Assembly: GCF_006542765.1 (NCBI RefSeq)
Contig: NZ_SKCD01000055.1
Location: forward strand, 186,001 to 250,000
Source of the DNA: Paenibacillus luteus
GTDB lineage: Bacteria; Bacillota; Bacilli; Paenibacillales; Paenibacillaceae
Length of the DNA: 64,000 nucleotides
Direction of reading: 5' to 3'
The position numbers and the translations under genes are program-made. How positions within the stretch are numbered: position 1 is the stretch's first letter; the number at the start of each line of letters is the position of its first letter. Positions 25,723-34,780 of this stretch are shown one piece after another. A model generated the notes under the pieces. That model did no database searches and had not been told where the DNA came from. It worked only from the letters and a program-made list of their open reading frames with translations.

Positions 25723-26544
25723 TTAACCTTTGACCGAACCTGAGGTCATGCCGGAAATAATGAATTTTTGACCGAGCAAATAGATGATGACAACCGGCAG
25801 CGTCGTGAGGACGATATCGGCGGATACAAGGTTCCAGTTCACCTGGAAGCGCCCGAAGAAGTTGTAGACCGCGAGCGTCATCGGCCATTTATCGGAGCTG
25901 TTCAGGTAATACAGCGGATGGATAAAGTCGCTCCATGCGCCCATGAAATTAAGAATGCCTACCGTTACGATGACGGGAAGCAGCAGCGGCAGCACGATCG
26001 AGAAAAACAGCCTAAGCGGCGAACAACCATCGACGATGCCAGCTTCATCGAGCTCCCTCGGCACCGAACTGACGAAGCCGTAAATGAGAAATACGCTGAA
26101 CGGAAGCGCGGAGGCCGCAAGAAGGATGATGATGCCGATTTGCGTATTCATGAGATGGGTAGCCTGCATGACCTTGGTCAGCGTGACGAAGTTCATTGGC
26201 ATCGCGATCCCCAAAATTAAATAGAAATACAACACTTTATTGACGCGTGTGCGGTTGCGCGACAGCACGTATGCAGCGGCAGATGCCAATATAATGCTCA
26301 AAATCGTTGAGGCGCTGGCATACAGCAGGCTGTTGAAAAAGGACTGTATCAGCTTGCCTTCTTCAATAACGACGGCGAAGTTGCTCCATTGAAAGGAGCT
26401 GGGCAGCGACATATTCATGCCGTTGGCTTCGGTCTTTGTCTTCAGAGCATTGATGACGACAAGCAGCAAAGGAATAAACATGATTAGGCTCAGCGCCCAA
26501 GCGAATACATTGCGGAACAGGGATAGCAGTTTTCCGGTTTTCAT
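25723..26544 (-). CDS. carbohydrate ABC transporter permease, CUT1 (MalG-like)
   Basis: 273 residues, six membrane helices. The EAA loop is intact (PRELDEAGIVDGCSPLRLFF, then SIVLPLLLP), which docks the ATPase. It pairs with the preceding permease, with the ATG overlapping the upstream stop codon (ATGA). As is usual for CUT1 systems of this group, no ATPase gene is present; a shared ATPase (MsmX type) is presumably encoded elsewhere. Confidence 0.9.
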   Translation of the reverse strand: MKTGKLLSLFRNVFAWALSLIMFIPLLLVVINALKTKTEANGMNMSLPSSFQWSNFAVVIEEGKLIQSFFNSLLYASASTILSIILASAAAYVLSRNRTRVNKVLYFYLILGIAMPMNFVTLTKVMQATHLMNTQIGIIILLAASALPFSVFLIYGFVSSVPRELDEAGIVDGCSPLRLFFSIVLPLLLPVIVTVGILNFMGAWSDFIHPLYYLNSSDKWPMTLAVYNFFGRFQVNWNLVSADIVLTTLPVVIIYLLGQKFIISGMTSGSVKG

Positions 26545-27416
26545 CGATCACCGTCCCCCTCTCTCGACATCAGCCTGACGACAAAGTAGCCGACGATGGT
26601 CATGAACACGAATAGCAAGGTGGACAGCGCGGTACCCATCCCGAAGCGGCCCATGGAAAACTCTTTGAAAATAGACGTATAAAGCACATCAGTCGCGTAG
26701 CCTGGACCACCGTTAGTGAGAACATAAACAGCTTCGAACACTTTAAGTCCATGAAGCAGGTTAAGCACGGTCGTTACGGTCAAGGCAGGCAGCAGCAATG
26801 GAATCGTAATGTGGCGAAGCTTATTCCAGGCGCCTGCGCCATCGATCGAAGCAGCCTCGTAATACGTTTTGGAAATGGCCTGAAGGCCTGCGAGCAAAAT
26901 GATCATGATATAGCCGACGCCCTTCCACGTATCGACGGCGATAATGGATTTAAACGCCCAGTCCAAGTCTACGAGCCATTTTTGCGCCAGAAAGCCAAGT
27001 CCTACGGAGCGCAATGTTTCGTTTAGCAGCCCGGTAGCTGGGTTAAGAATGGACTTGAATACTAGACCGACAACGAGCATCGGAACAATGGAGGGAAGGA
27101 AGAGCATGACACGGTGGAAGCCCTTCATGCGAACGCCCTCGTTCAAGGCAATGGCGAAGGCGAGGCCAAGGCCCGTCTTCAGCAATACGGTGGCAAACGT
27201 GAAAATCAATGTATTGTTAATGAAGCCCAAATAGTTTTCGTCGGCGGAAAATAGCTGTTTGAAGTTGTCAAAGCCGATAAAGTTGATCTCGGTCGAGAAG
27301 CTGTTCCAGTCGGTAAAGGAATAATAGAAGCCCATCAGGCCAGGCAATACGAAAAAAACGGTATATAACGCAAGCGTGATCCATGCAAAATGAATCGGAT
27401 ATATTTTTTTGTTCAC
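26541..27416 (-). CDS. carbohydrate ABC transporter permease, CUT1 (MalF-like)
   Basis: 291 residues, six membrane helices with FVLPGLMGFYYSFTDWNSF at the N-terminus and the EAA loop YYEAASIDGAGAWNKLRHIT (then IPLLLP). It forms the first half of a sugar channel with the next permease. It lies 129 bases after the binding-protein gene, separated by a hairpin, and overlaps the next gene by four bases. Substrate inferred from context: fucose-containing oligosaccharide. Confidence 0.9.
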   Translation of the reverse strand: MNKKIYPIHFAWITLALYTVFFVLPGLMGFYYSFTDWNSFSTEINFIGFDNFKQLFSADENYLGFINNTLIFTFATVLLKTGLGLAFAIALNEGVRMKGFHRVMLFLPSIVPMLVVGLVFKSILNPATGLLNETLRSVGLGFLAQKWLVDLDWAFKSIIAVDTWKGVGYIMIILLAGLQAISKTYYEAASIDGAGAWNKLRHITIPLLLPALTVTTVLNLLHGLKVFEAVYVLTNGGPGYATDVLYTSIFKEFSMGRFGMGTALSTLLFVFMTIVGYFVVRLMSREGDGDR

Positions 27417-27456
27417 AGCCTTCTCTCCTCTCGCTTTCGTGAGACCGATAAACCGG

Positions 27457-27489
27457 CGCCCAGCAGGGCTGATCCAGCCTTGCTGGGCG
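27457..27489 (-). terminator. intercistronic hairpin between binding protein and permease genes
   Basis: CGCCCAGCAGGGCTG and CAGCCTTGCTGGGCG form a 15-bp stem with a three-base loop and no T tract. Such hairpins commonly protect the upstream binding-protein message and give it higher expression than the permeases. Confidence 0.7.
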
Positions 27490-27545
27490 TCCGGACGCTC
27501 CCTTTCTATGTTGGTCCTATTAGGCTTGCGTTGTGATGAGTAGGA

Positions 27546-28886
27546 TTAGTTCGCCCACAATGGGTCTTTGGCTACCTTCGCCATGTCGCCGCGGCGCTTA
27601 TCGATGTTTTTGAGCAGCTCTTCAGGGGTCATAGCGCCGCCGAACATCGCTTGCATGTCCTTGCCGATATCCATCCACTGCGGATTTACGTAGTTGACGA
27701 TGTTTTGGATATCCGTACCTTTGACAGGGTAAGTTTTAAACAAAGCTTTTTGATCGTCGCTGTATTTGTCTTTTAGATCAGGGAAGTTCAGGTTGGCGAT
27801 TGTTGTGTCGTTATCCAGAACGAATTGCAGGTTCTCCTGCTTGGTCAGGAAGTCGAAATATTGCTTCGCTTCGTTAATATGCTTGGATCCGGAATAGATG
27901 AATTTGCTTGGGCCGCCGGGATTAATGTAGTAGATTTGGTTGTCGACAAGCGGAATCACGAAGTAGCCGAAGTCCTCTGCTTTCAGGTCAGGAAATGCCT
28001 CTGCGATATCGGAAGGCGTGCTTTGCGCTGTTAGGGACATCGCATATTCGCCGTTTCCTAGCTTGTTAGGCGTATCGGAGCCTGTGTCAGAGAACGCATT
28101 GTCTCCGAAGTACCCAAGATCATAAAGTTCTTTCAATTGCGTTAGCGCCGTCGTCATCGCTTCATTGCCCTCGAACTTGGCTTTGTTGGCGTTCAAATCA
28201 TCGTACAGATTCGGATGAAGCTCGTTGTAGCGCGGACCTGGTTCAGCGAACCAGAGCACATGGTGCCAGCCGTCAGCGATCGGCTCATAGATTGGCGTAA
28301 CGCCGGAGTCTTTGATTTCTTTGCTGATATCTTTAAATTCAGCGTAGGTTTTCGGAACACTTAGTCCTAGTTCAGCAAATAATTTTTTGTTGTATGCGAT
28401 TACAAAACTGCTGTAGGTGTCCCAGATCGTCAAGGCATAAACCTTGCCGTCAAGAGACAGCTGCTCTAGAGACAACGGATCTTCGCGCTTTACCCATTCT
28501 TGGTCGCTTAGATCGACCGCATTTTTCTCTACGTTGTAGTTGAGCTGAATTTCGCTTTTGCCGCTTTGGCCGCCGAAGATGTCTGGGCCTTCGCCGGAGT
28601 TCAGCCGAGTTTTCAGCACGTTGAAATATTGATCGGACGGTACGATTTGATAATCGATTTTAATGCCGGTCTCTGCTTCGAATTTTTTGGCAAGCTCCAT
28701 CTCTGCATCCTTGATCCAGCCTTGGCTGGCGATATAGGTTAAGGTTACGTCGCTTTTGCCACCGGTGCTGCCGTTTCCGTTAGCGGGTTTGTCTGTCGCG
28801 CCGCTGTTGCTGTTGTTGCTGCCGCAGCCTGCGACTAAAGACATAATGAGAACGAGGGAAATGATGCTCCAAACTGACTTTTTCAT
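27546..28886 (-). CDS. sugar ABC transporter substrate-binding lipoprotein
   Basis: 446 residues. The signal peptide ends in the lipobox LVAGC, followed by an Asn/Gly/Ser linker. The mature part is an extracellular solute-binding protein of family 1 (VTLTYIASQGWIKDAEMELA, GEGPDIFGGQSG, GEYAMSLTAQ, YFDFLTKQENLQF). It captures an oligosaccharide for the two permeases downstream. It is the first gene of a leftward operon that diverges from a YesM/YesN pair; a cre-like site lies between them. Confidence 0.92.
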   Translation of the reverse strand: MKKSVWSIISLVLIMSLVAGCGSNNSNSGATDKPANGNGSTGGKSDVTLTYIASQGWIKDAEMELAKKFEAETGIKIDYQIVPSDQYFNVLKTRLNSGEGPDIFGGQSGKSEIQLNYNVEKNAVDLSDQEWVKREDPLSLEQLSLDGKVYALTIWDTYSSFVIAYNKKLFAELGLSVPKTYAEFKDISKEIKDSGVTPIYEPIADGWHHVLWFAEPGPRYNELHPNLYDDLNANKAKFEGNEAMTTALTQLKELYDLGYFGDNAFSDTGSDTPNKLGNGEYAMSLTAQSTPSDIAEAFPDLKAEDFGYFVIPLVDNQIYYINPGGPSKFIYSGSKHINEAKQYFDFLTKQENLQFVLDNDTTIANLNFPDLKDKYSDDQKALFKTYPVKGTDIQNIVNYVNPQWMDIGKDMQAMFGGAMTPEELLKNIDKRRGDMAKVAKDPLWAN

Positions 28887-29029
28887 AAATGGTACTCCCC
28901 TTTAAGCAAAATTTTGTATTCGCTTTCAGTCTGTCCTGGCAGAAGCTTGCTGCCCGCTTGACTTATAACTAATATAAGAGCAAAGGAGCTTTGCCTCCAT
29001 GGAGAAAACGGATTCATTTTTATCTTTAT

Positions 29030-29043
29030 TTTACCGCTTACAT
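29030..29043 (-). promoter_or_regulatory. cre-like site in the divergent promoter region
   Basis: On the minus strand it reads ATGTAAGCGGTAAA, a good CcpA-type match, about 145 bases before the binding-protein gene. Confidence 0.5.
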
Positions 29044-29058
29044 TTCCAATTAAATGTT

Positions 29059-29088
29059 TTGACAAATGCTTTGCCCCGAACGCACAAT
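29059..29088 (+). promoter_or_regulatory. candidate promoter of the sensor kinase gene
   Basis: TTGACA (29059-29064) and CACAAT (29083-29088) are 18 bases apart, about 40 bases before the kinase start. Confidence 0.5.
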
Positions 29089-29126
29089 AGAAAAACGCAA
29101 GAAATGACGGACTGCGGAGGACGCAT

Positions 29127-31013
29127 ATGGCGAATCGCTTCAACAACATTAGAACGATCCTGTTCCTTACTTATACCCTAATTATTGTCGTTGTATTTAC
29201 GGTGCTTGTCCTCTGGTTTTACTCGTGGGCTTCTGGAGAACTGCGGCGCAATGCGCTGGATACGCTGGACGGCATGGGCACCTCCGTGCAGGACCAGATC
29301 GACTCCGAAATCCAGAAGATGAATGATGTTTCCTTGAATGTAATGTATTCTAATCTGGTCAAGGACCAATTCAAACGGCTGGTCGAGGGCGAATCGGATG
29401 AGGATGTGCAGGGCGGGAGCGGCAGCACCCCGGCGCTGCCGGAGGGACCGATTATCCCCAGCCAGAGGGAGAGCGCGAAGCAGCTGGCGGATATTTTGAC
29501 TGCTGCTATCGGTCCTTCGCGGCCGGTAGAGCAGTTGTACCTGTATGATTTTGCAGGTAAAATGTACGGCAACGGCTTTGACAACGGGGAACGCACCTAC
29601 GACCCTGCCAGCAAGGCTTGGTATGAAGGCGTAGTCCAGAACCCGTCCATGAAGCATATCGGCAAGCCGGCCATCGACAGCGAGATGGCGAAGTTTGTTT
29701 CCTCGCGCGAAGGGCAATATTCCATATCGCTGTTCCGCGTCTTTTTTGATAACTATAACGTACCGATTGGCATTGTTGAAATTAAACAATATTATAGCCG
29801 AATATTTCGGAGTATATTAGACCAGCGAAAGCTCGGGGCTTACCGGGAAAAGGTCATCGTCTACGATAAGCAGGGGCAGATCGTATTTCCTATGGGAGAG
29901 GATTCCGCTGGGTATGAACCTTATATCCGGCTGACTGCACGCCAAGGAGAAAATGACGTCTCTGCCGCTGCGAGTGCGACAGTCCGCAACCCTGCCAGCG
30001 GCGAGGACGAGCTGCTCTCGGTCCATTATTCGGAGCTGACAGGCTGGACGACTGTCCTCATCGTATCGGAGCGGGAGTTGCTCTCGCCGCTGTCGGCCTT
30101 CTCCAAAAAAACGGTGCTGGTCGCTTTCGTTATTTTGCTGATGGCAATCGTGTTGTCCTTTGCCGCGGCCCGCAGGATCGCGTCTCCCATTCAGAAGATT
30201 CATCGTGCCGTGCGCAACTATCAGCTGGAGGATGCAGGTACGGGCCGGATCGCTTCGCGTGAGCTGAACAGCGGACTAAATGAGCTGGACCAACTGCACT
30301 GGGAGTTTCAGCGGATGAGCGCCAGGGTGAAGGAATCAATGGATGACATGCTGCTCGCCCAGTCGCAGGAGCTCCAGTCGCGGCTTGTCGCGCTGCAATC
30401 GCAGATGAATCCACATTTCCTGTACAATACGCTGGCCACAATTCAAGTAATGGCGGAGGAAAACATGAATGAGCAAATCGTGTCCCTCTCTGAAAATATG
30501 TCAGGGTTTCTGCGGTATATTTCTTCCGATGCGTCGCTCGTAACCGTGGAGACGGAGCTGCAGCACACGCACAATTATTTGGAGATCAACCAAATCCGGT
30601 TCGGGCGTAAGCTTGCATTCTCGTTTGCTATCGATGACCGTATCTTACAGGATCAAATTCCGAAGCTGGTTATACAGCCGCTGGTTGAGAATGCGATTAA
30701 ATTTGTGACGCGGACACAGCCGGATTGGATAATTCAGGTCATTGGCAAGATAGAAGGCGACCGGTGGAATATCGAGGTTAAGGATAACGGCGCAGGCTTC
30801 AGCGAGGAAAGCTTGCAGGCGCTTGCAGATAAACGCAGGGAAATGGAGCGTATGGGCGAGATTCCGATGCTTCAGTTAAACGGCATGGGCCTGCTTAATA
30901 TTTATATCCGCCTGCGTCTAACGTATGGCGATTCGGCTTTGTTTCAGGTAAACAATCTTCCGTCCGGGGGCGCGAGTATTATCATCGGCGGCAGGACAGC
31001 GAATGGAGGGTAA
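29127..31013 (+). CDS. sensor histidine kinase, YesM type
   Basis: 628 residues. Order: membrane helix (~10-32), extracellular sensor domain (~35-325), second helix (KTVLVAFVILLMAIVLSFAA), HAMP, His_kinase domain with LQSQMNPHFLYNTLATIQ (phosphorylated His) and an ATPase domain with NAIKF and DNGAGF. These kinases sense an extracellular sugar, often through the binding protein. Its partner gene starts seven bases after its stop, and the CUT1 operon diverges from it, so it most likely controls fucoside transport and use. Confidence 0.92.
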   Translation: MANRFNNIRTILFLTYTLIIVVVFTVLVLWFYSWASGELRRNALDTLDGMGTSVQDQIDSEIQKMNDVSLNVMYSNLVKDQFKRLVEGESDEDVQGGSGSTPALPEGPIIPSQRESAKQLADILTAAIGPSRPVEQLYLYDFAGKMYGNGFDNGERTYDPASKAWYEGVVQNPSMKHIGKPAIDSEMAKFVSSREGQYSISLFRVFFDNYNVPIGIVEIKQYYSRIFRSILDQRKLGAYREKVIVYDKQGQIVFPMGEDSAGYEPYIRLTARQGENDVSAAASATVRNPASGEDELLSVHYSELTGWTTVLIVSERELLSPLSAFSKKTVLVAFVILLMAIVLSFAAARRIASPIQKIHRAVRNYQLEDAGTGRIASRELNSGLNELDQLHWEFQRMSARVKESMDDMLLAQSQELQSRLVALQSQMNPHFLYNTLATIQVMAEENMNEQIVSLSENMSGFLRYISSDASLVTVETELQHTHNYLEINQIRFGRKLAFSFAIDDRILQDQIPKLVIQPLVENAIKFVTRTQPDWIIQVIGKIEGDRWNIEVKDNGAGFSEESLQALADKRREMERMGEIPMLQLNGMGLLNIYIRLRLTYGDSALFQVNNLPSGGASIIIGGRTANGG

Positions 31014-31019
31014 TGCGGC

Positions 31020-31769
31020 ATGGAGAAATCATTGGTCATTCCGACAATCGTTGCGGAGGACGAGGATTTAATACGCAACAGTCTCATTAAGAAGCTGAGC
31101 AGCGATCCGGTGATTCGAGTTGTGGGAGCGGCGCAGGACGGCAAGGAAGCGCTGGAGATGATCCACCAGTTCCAGCCGGATTTGCTGCTGACGGATATAC
31201 GGATGCCTATCATGGACGGTATGGAGCTGATCCGCAATGTCGATAAATATTATCCATGGATCCGAATCGTCATCACGAGCGGCTATAGCGATTTCGAGTA
31301 TGCGAGGCAGGCGATTTTGTACAATGTGGTCGATTATTTGCTCAAGCCGATCTCCGCAAGCGAGCTGGCTGGAACGCTGGCGCGCCTGAAAGCGGAGTTC
31401 GATCATCCGAGCTATGGGCAAAACATGAAAGGCGCGTTCCAGCCCGGCTCGACGCCGGAGGAAATCGTCGCCAAGGTGCAGTCCTATATGCGCGACAACT
31501 TTAGCAAGGAGCTCAGCTTGGAGAAAATTGCGGCCAACTTCAATTTCAACCCGTCGTATTTAAGCAAAATATTTGTTAAGCATACGGGCGAGCCGCCCTC
31601 TAAGTTTTTAATAACGCTGCGGATCAACGAAGCCAAATATTTGCTTATCCATAACCGTGGCTTGTCCGTGAAGGAAGTGGGCGAGCAGGTCGGCTACGCT
31701 GATCCGTATTATTTTAGCCGCATATTTAAGCAGGTAACGGGGCAGACGCCGACGGAATTTCAGAAATAA
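31020..31769 (+). CDS. response regulator with AraC output domain, short YesN type
   Basis: 249 residues. Receiver domain at 5-125 (VAEDEDLIRNSLIKK; phosphorylated Asp in LLTDIRMPIMDG; Lys in LLKPIS). An AraC helix-turn-helix pair fills ~150-249 (LSLEKIAANFNFNPSYLSKI, VKEVGEQVGYADPYYFSRIF). It lacks the 150-250 residue middle domain common in YesN proteins. It is the partner of the kinase just upstream. Its TAA is directly adjacent to the stop of the convergent small gene, with no terminator between. Confidence 0.9.
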   Translation: MEKSLVIPTIVAEDEDLIRNSLIKKLSSDPVIRVVGAAQDGKEALEMIHQFQPDLLLTDIRMPIMDGMELIRNVDKYYPWIRIVITSGYSDFEYARQAILYNVVDYLLKPISASELAGTLARLKAEFDHPSYGQNMKGAFQPGSTPEEIVAKVQSYMRDNFSKELSLEKIAANFNFNPSYLSKIFVKHTGEPPSKFLITLRINEAKYLLIHNRGLSVKEVGEQVGYADPYYFSRIFKQVTGQTPTEFQK

Positions 31770-32066
31770 TTAAAGAAACGGCGTCTTTTTCACGAAGCTT
31801 TGGGCCAGATGGTCCGCGTGCAGATCTTTGTCGTTCTTCTTGTAATTTTCCAACACATCGATCAAATAATCGTCTGCGGGATTGTTGGAGCGGAAAATAA
31901 ACTGCTCCTTGTTCTCGATATGTACGTCATGCCCGCATTGCTTTAAGCATTGCTCATAATCTTCTAAGGCAGGCTTTGTATTTTCCTCCAGATAGATAAG
32001 TCCCGTCAACACCTTGGTGTTGGCTCCGTGCATGACCTTGAAATAAACGGTATGTTCCTTTTTCAT
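31770..32066 (-). CDS. hypothetical protein, 98 residues
   Basis: A small soluble alpha/beta protein (TVYFKVMHGANTKVLTGLIY; HDVHIENKEQFIFRSNNPAD; ADHLAQSFVKKTPFL). I do not recognise the family; it is not an obvious toxin or antitoxin. A clear ribosome site (GGGAGG) precedes ATG 32066. Its stop codon abuts that of the response regulator. Confidence 0.7.
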   Translation of the reverse strand: MKKEHTVYFKVMHGANTKVLTGLIYLEENTKPALEDYEQCLKQCGHDVHIENKEQFIFRSNNPADDYLIDVLENYKKNDKDLHADHLAQSFVKKTPFL

Positions 32067-32185
32067 ATCGGTTTCCTCCCAGGTTTACTAACGTAAGTGT
32101 TGTTATTATTATATTATGCTCCATAGGCCCTGAGGTGGCGTGCATATTGTGAAAGCTTCATGAAATTGTGAGAGGAGGATGCCGA

Positions 32186-33460
32186 ATGAGTGAACGTATT
32201 CCATGCAAAAGCGAGAGCTGTGGCGCGACCATATTGCCTTACACGGCGCAGAAAACTGGAGGCTATTGCATGCCTTGCCAGCAGGCGGCGCAGCGTGCTG
32301 AGCGTGAGGCTTTTATTCGCGAGAATCGCAAAGATATTAATCTGTATGAGGGAATCGCAGATCCCGTTGAAATCTTAATCGTGATGCAAACGCCAAGGAA
32401 GCCCGACCCGCTTGAAAATCTCCTGCCGTATGTGAAGAGTGAGGAGCAACTTTATGCTTCGCTTACGGGCGGAGAGGCGCAGCGGCTGGCGGATTACGCA
32501 GCCGGTTTGATAGGGCAGGAAGAGAGCGAACGTACTGCTGAAATGCTGATGAAGCTGATATGCTTCAGCGGCTGGGCGATGCTTCCGTCTATACTGGACA
32601 TGCTGTTTCGAAGGAATGTTTTCTACCCTGGCCTATTATTTCTGGGCGCGCCTGCGGTCATTCGGGATCAGCTTAGTGAACGCGTCGAATGGGATGATGA
32701 AAATCGGAACCATCTGCTGCTTGCGCTTGCCTGGATCGGCGATGCAGAGGTCGTAAGCCAGTTCGCAAAGTGGCGCGAGCAGCCGCCTATGTGGCGGGAT
32801 AAGCTGCATGTTGCGCCTGAGCGTTATGCGCATGAGGCAGGCTGGGAGCTGAGCGGGCAAGGCAAACGGCGTAATTTGTTCGAGGAGGGCTGCTTTGCGC
32901 TCGTGGCAGAAACAGCGTCATCCTTGCCGCCCATTTCGAGGCTGGAGCCGAGCGAACAGAAATGCGAATGGTGCGGAGCGCCTTTGACGGTGCTTCTGGA
33001 TCTGGGCCATGAGCAGGCGCGCATTGCATTCAAGCAGCAGCGAGGGAACAGAACTAGAATTGCCACCTGCTTGGGCTGTACTTGCTACAGTGTGGTATAT
33101 ACGGACATTGGGCCAAACGGCGAGTTTAGCTGGAGCAAGCATAACCAGCGTCCTGCATATTTGGATGATGCCGCAGAGGAAGCGATGGATTTTGGAGGCA
33201 GAGAGTGGTACTTAGCCGCGGAACCTCGGCACACCTATTATGCTGCCAGCTGGGTCCTTGAAGCAGGCGCTTCTCAAGTCGGCGGCTATCCGACGTGGGT
33301 ACAAGACGCGGAGTATCCGGCTTGCCCAAGTTGCCGCGAAACGATGGCCTTTCTCGGCCAGTTGGACGGTGGAGAAATGATGGAATATGGCGAAGGCATT
33401 TATTATGCTTTTTTGTGCTCGCCCTGCCAAGTAGCAGCGACTCATTACCAGCAAACGTAG
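32186..33460 (+). CDS. zinc-ribbon protein with DUF1963-like end
   Basis: 424 residues, soluble. An N-terminal zinc-ribbon-like segment (CKSESCGATI, GGYCMPCQ) supplies four Cys. The middle is helical (GGEAQRLADYAAGLIGQEES). Two further Cys pairs (CEWCGAPL with CLGCTC; CPSC with CSPC) occur later. GYPTWVQDAEYPACPSC and FLGQLDGGE near the end resemble the core of DUF1963 (YwqG-like) proteins. Function unknown. ATG 32186 follows AGGAGG at 32173-32178 with seven-base spacing, so the six-residue upstream extension is rejected. Confidence 0.75.
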   Translation: MSERIPCKSESCGATILPYTAQKTGGYCMPCQQAAQRAEREAFIRENRKDINLYEGIADPVEILIVMQTPRKPDPLENLLPYVKSEEQLYASLTGGEAQRLADYAAGLIGQEESERTAEMLMKLICFSGWAMLPSILDMLFRRNVFYPGLLFLGAPAVIRDQLSERVEWDDENRNHLLLALAWIGDAEVVSQFAKWREQPPMWRDKLHVAPERYAHEAGWELSGQGKRRNLFEEGCFALVAETASSLPPISRLEPSEQKCEWCGAPLTVLLDLGHEQARIAFKQQRGNRTRIATCLGCTCYSVVYTDIGPNGEFSWSKHNQRPAYLDDAAEEAMDFGGREWYLAAEPRHTYYAASWVLEAGASQVGGYPTWVQDAEYPACPSCRETMAFLGQLDGGEMMEYGEGIYYAFLCSPCQVAATHYQQT

Positions 33461-33510
33461 ACGAAACCCTCCTCTAGGATGGCTAACCACATTAAGAGGG
33501 GTGAACAATA

Positions 33511-33645
33511 GACACGTATACGCAAACACACGCACATATACACATACTCATACTCTTATACATACGAGTACAGACACGCATACACATACTCTGACTCTTA
33601 CATTTACTCCTATGCACGCCAATGCACACACACTTATCAGGCAAA
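33511..33645. repeat. degenerate hexameric AC-rich tract
   Basis: From about 33529 the sequence reads as hexamers ACACGC ACATAT ACACAT ACTCAT ACTCTT ATACAT ACGAGT ACAGAC and so on, down to ACTCCT. Purine-pyrimidine alternation is strong. The 65-residue minus-strand frame through it is Cys/Met-rich and has no ribosome site, so I treat the tract as non-coding. Confidence 0.7.
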
Positions 33646-33670
33646 CGAATGGTTAAATAGTAACTTATAC

Positions 33671-33718
33671 AAGAGCTATCCCCCAAGCTATGAAAGCTGG
33701 CAGGAGGATAGCTTTTCT
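33671..33718 (+). terminator. intrinsic terminator
   Basis: AGCTATCC and GGATAGCT with a T-rich tail (TTTTCTT), about 210 bases after the zinc-ribbon gene. Confidence 0.65.
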
Positions 33719-33813
33719 TATGCTATTTTGTGTTTTGGTTGATGATGGGTAAATTGACGCGCAGAATAATTTGATTGATTTATTTCTTTAAAAGGGCTTA
33801 TGTTTTGTTCTTA

Positions 33814-34135
33814 ATTTTTGATCTGAATTCTAGATGGAAAAGGTCAAAATAATTCTTTAGAAAGAATCAGATCTAAAAAATAGATATATTACTGCCAGGT
33901 GGCTCCACTTCGGCAGAAACCTGCTATATTCTTGAGAAATAGATCTACAATTTAGATCTAATTTATTAAAAATAGACTCATTGAACGAAATAGGTCTAAA
34001 AAGTAGATCTAAAACTGCCATATGGCTTTAAAAGGGTGATAAATCGTTGGTTTTTGGAGAAATAGATCTAAAATTTAGACTTAATCGACCCAAAACAGAA
34101 CCTCAGAAAGAAATAGATCTAAAAAGTAGATCTAT
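33814..34135. repeat. intergenic repeat array with alternating 72/51-base spacing
   Basis: Five near-identical elements start at 33864, 33936, 33987, 34059 and 34110: GAAATAGATCTA, five variable bases, TAGATCTA. Their spacing is exactly 72, 51, 72, 51. A weaker copy begins near 33814. The sequence between elements is also related (ACTGCCAGGTGGCT at ~33892 against ACTGCCATATGGCT at ~34014), so the real unit is about 123 bases. The rest of the 33461-34780 gap holds a TTCAAATG inverted repeat (~34375-34410), two copies of TTAACGGGAYAAATTCC (34478, 34534) and a 63-codon frame at 34166-34357 that I do not support. Confidence 0.85.
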
Positions 34136-34669
34136 GATCGTCAGGGGGAGTCAGAAAGAAAGACAATGTCCATATCATTGAGTAATATGATGGCTTCCCA
34201 AAAAGTAAGCCAAGAAGTAAATACTCATCTAGAAGAGTTACCAGACCATTCCAGAGGAGAGTATTTAAACATGGCTCCATATCAGGATGCACAAGATCAT
34301 CAGTTATTAAACCAGCTGTTTGCCTTAGAATCTCGAGATGCGAGCGCGGCTGCGTAGCTGGGGGGCATCTTGATTCAAATGTTGAAACCCCGGCCATTTG
34401 AATATAAACAATCTGATTTAGCTGAAATTCCTCCCACAAATTCCAAGGAATATGACGATAATGACGAGAAATGGCCCAATTAACGGGACAAATTCCATCT
34501 AGTTTGCCTGACCAGCGAATATCGCGATTTTAACGGGATAAATTCCAGCTAAATTCTCGTGATGCCATAGTCAGCCCTACTAAACGTGCGAAAACAGCTC
34601 ATTTCGTCTCTATTTTAAGTTCGTTATATATATTTACATAATTCGAGTTTATATTGTTTATTATGTATC

Positions 34670-34720
34670 AAAAAAGAAGCCATTCCCCGTCAAATGACGG
34701 CTGAAATAGCTTCTTTTTTT
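34670..34720 (-). terminator. intrinsic terminator of the pyruvate kinase gene
   Basis: AAAAAAGAAGC and GCTTCTTTTTTT enclose an inner CCGTCAAATGACGG hairpin. It lies about 60 bases after the minus-strand stop codon. Confidence 0.85.
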
Positions 34721-34780
34721 AGAGAAGGCTGCAGTTGGGCCTGGACTTAATTAATCTTGAGCAGTTGAGCCTGGACCAAC

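Noticed and set aside
33492-33686. Cys/Met-rich minus-strand frame
   Set aside because: It is a by-product of the AC-rich tract; there is no ribosome site and it overlaps the terminator at 33671-33718.
33864-34135. CRISPR-like look of the repeat array
   Set aside because: The inter-element sequences are related to each other and alternate between two lengths, unlike CRISPR spacers; no cas genes are present.
34166-34357. 63-codon plus-strand ORF next to the repeat array
   Set aside because: No proper ribosome site, it starts inside the last repeat unit, and the product shows no recognisable pattern.
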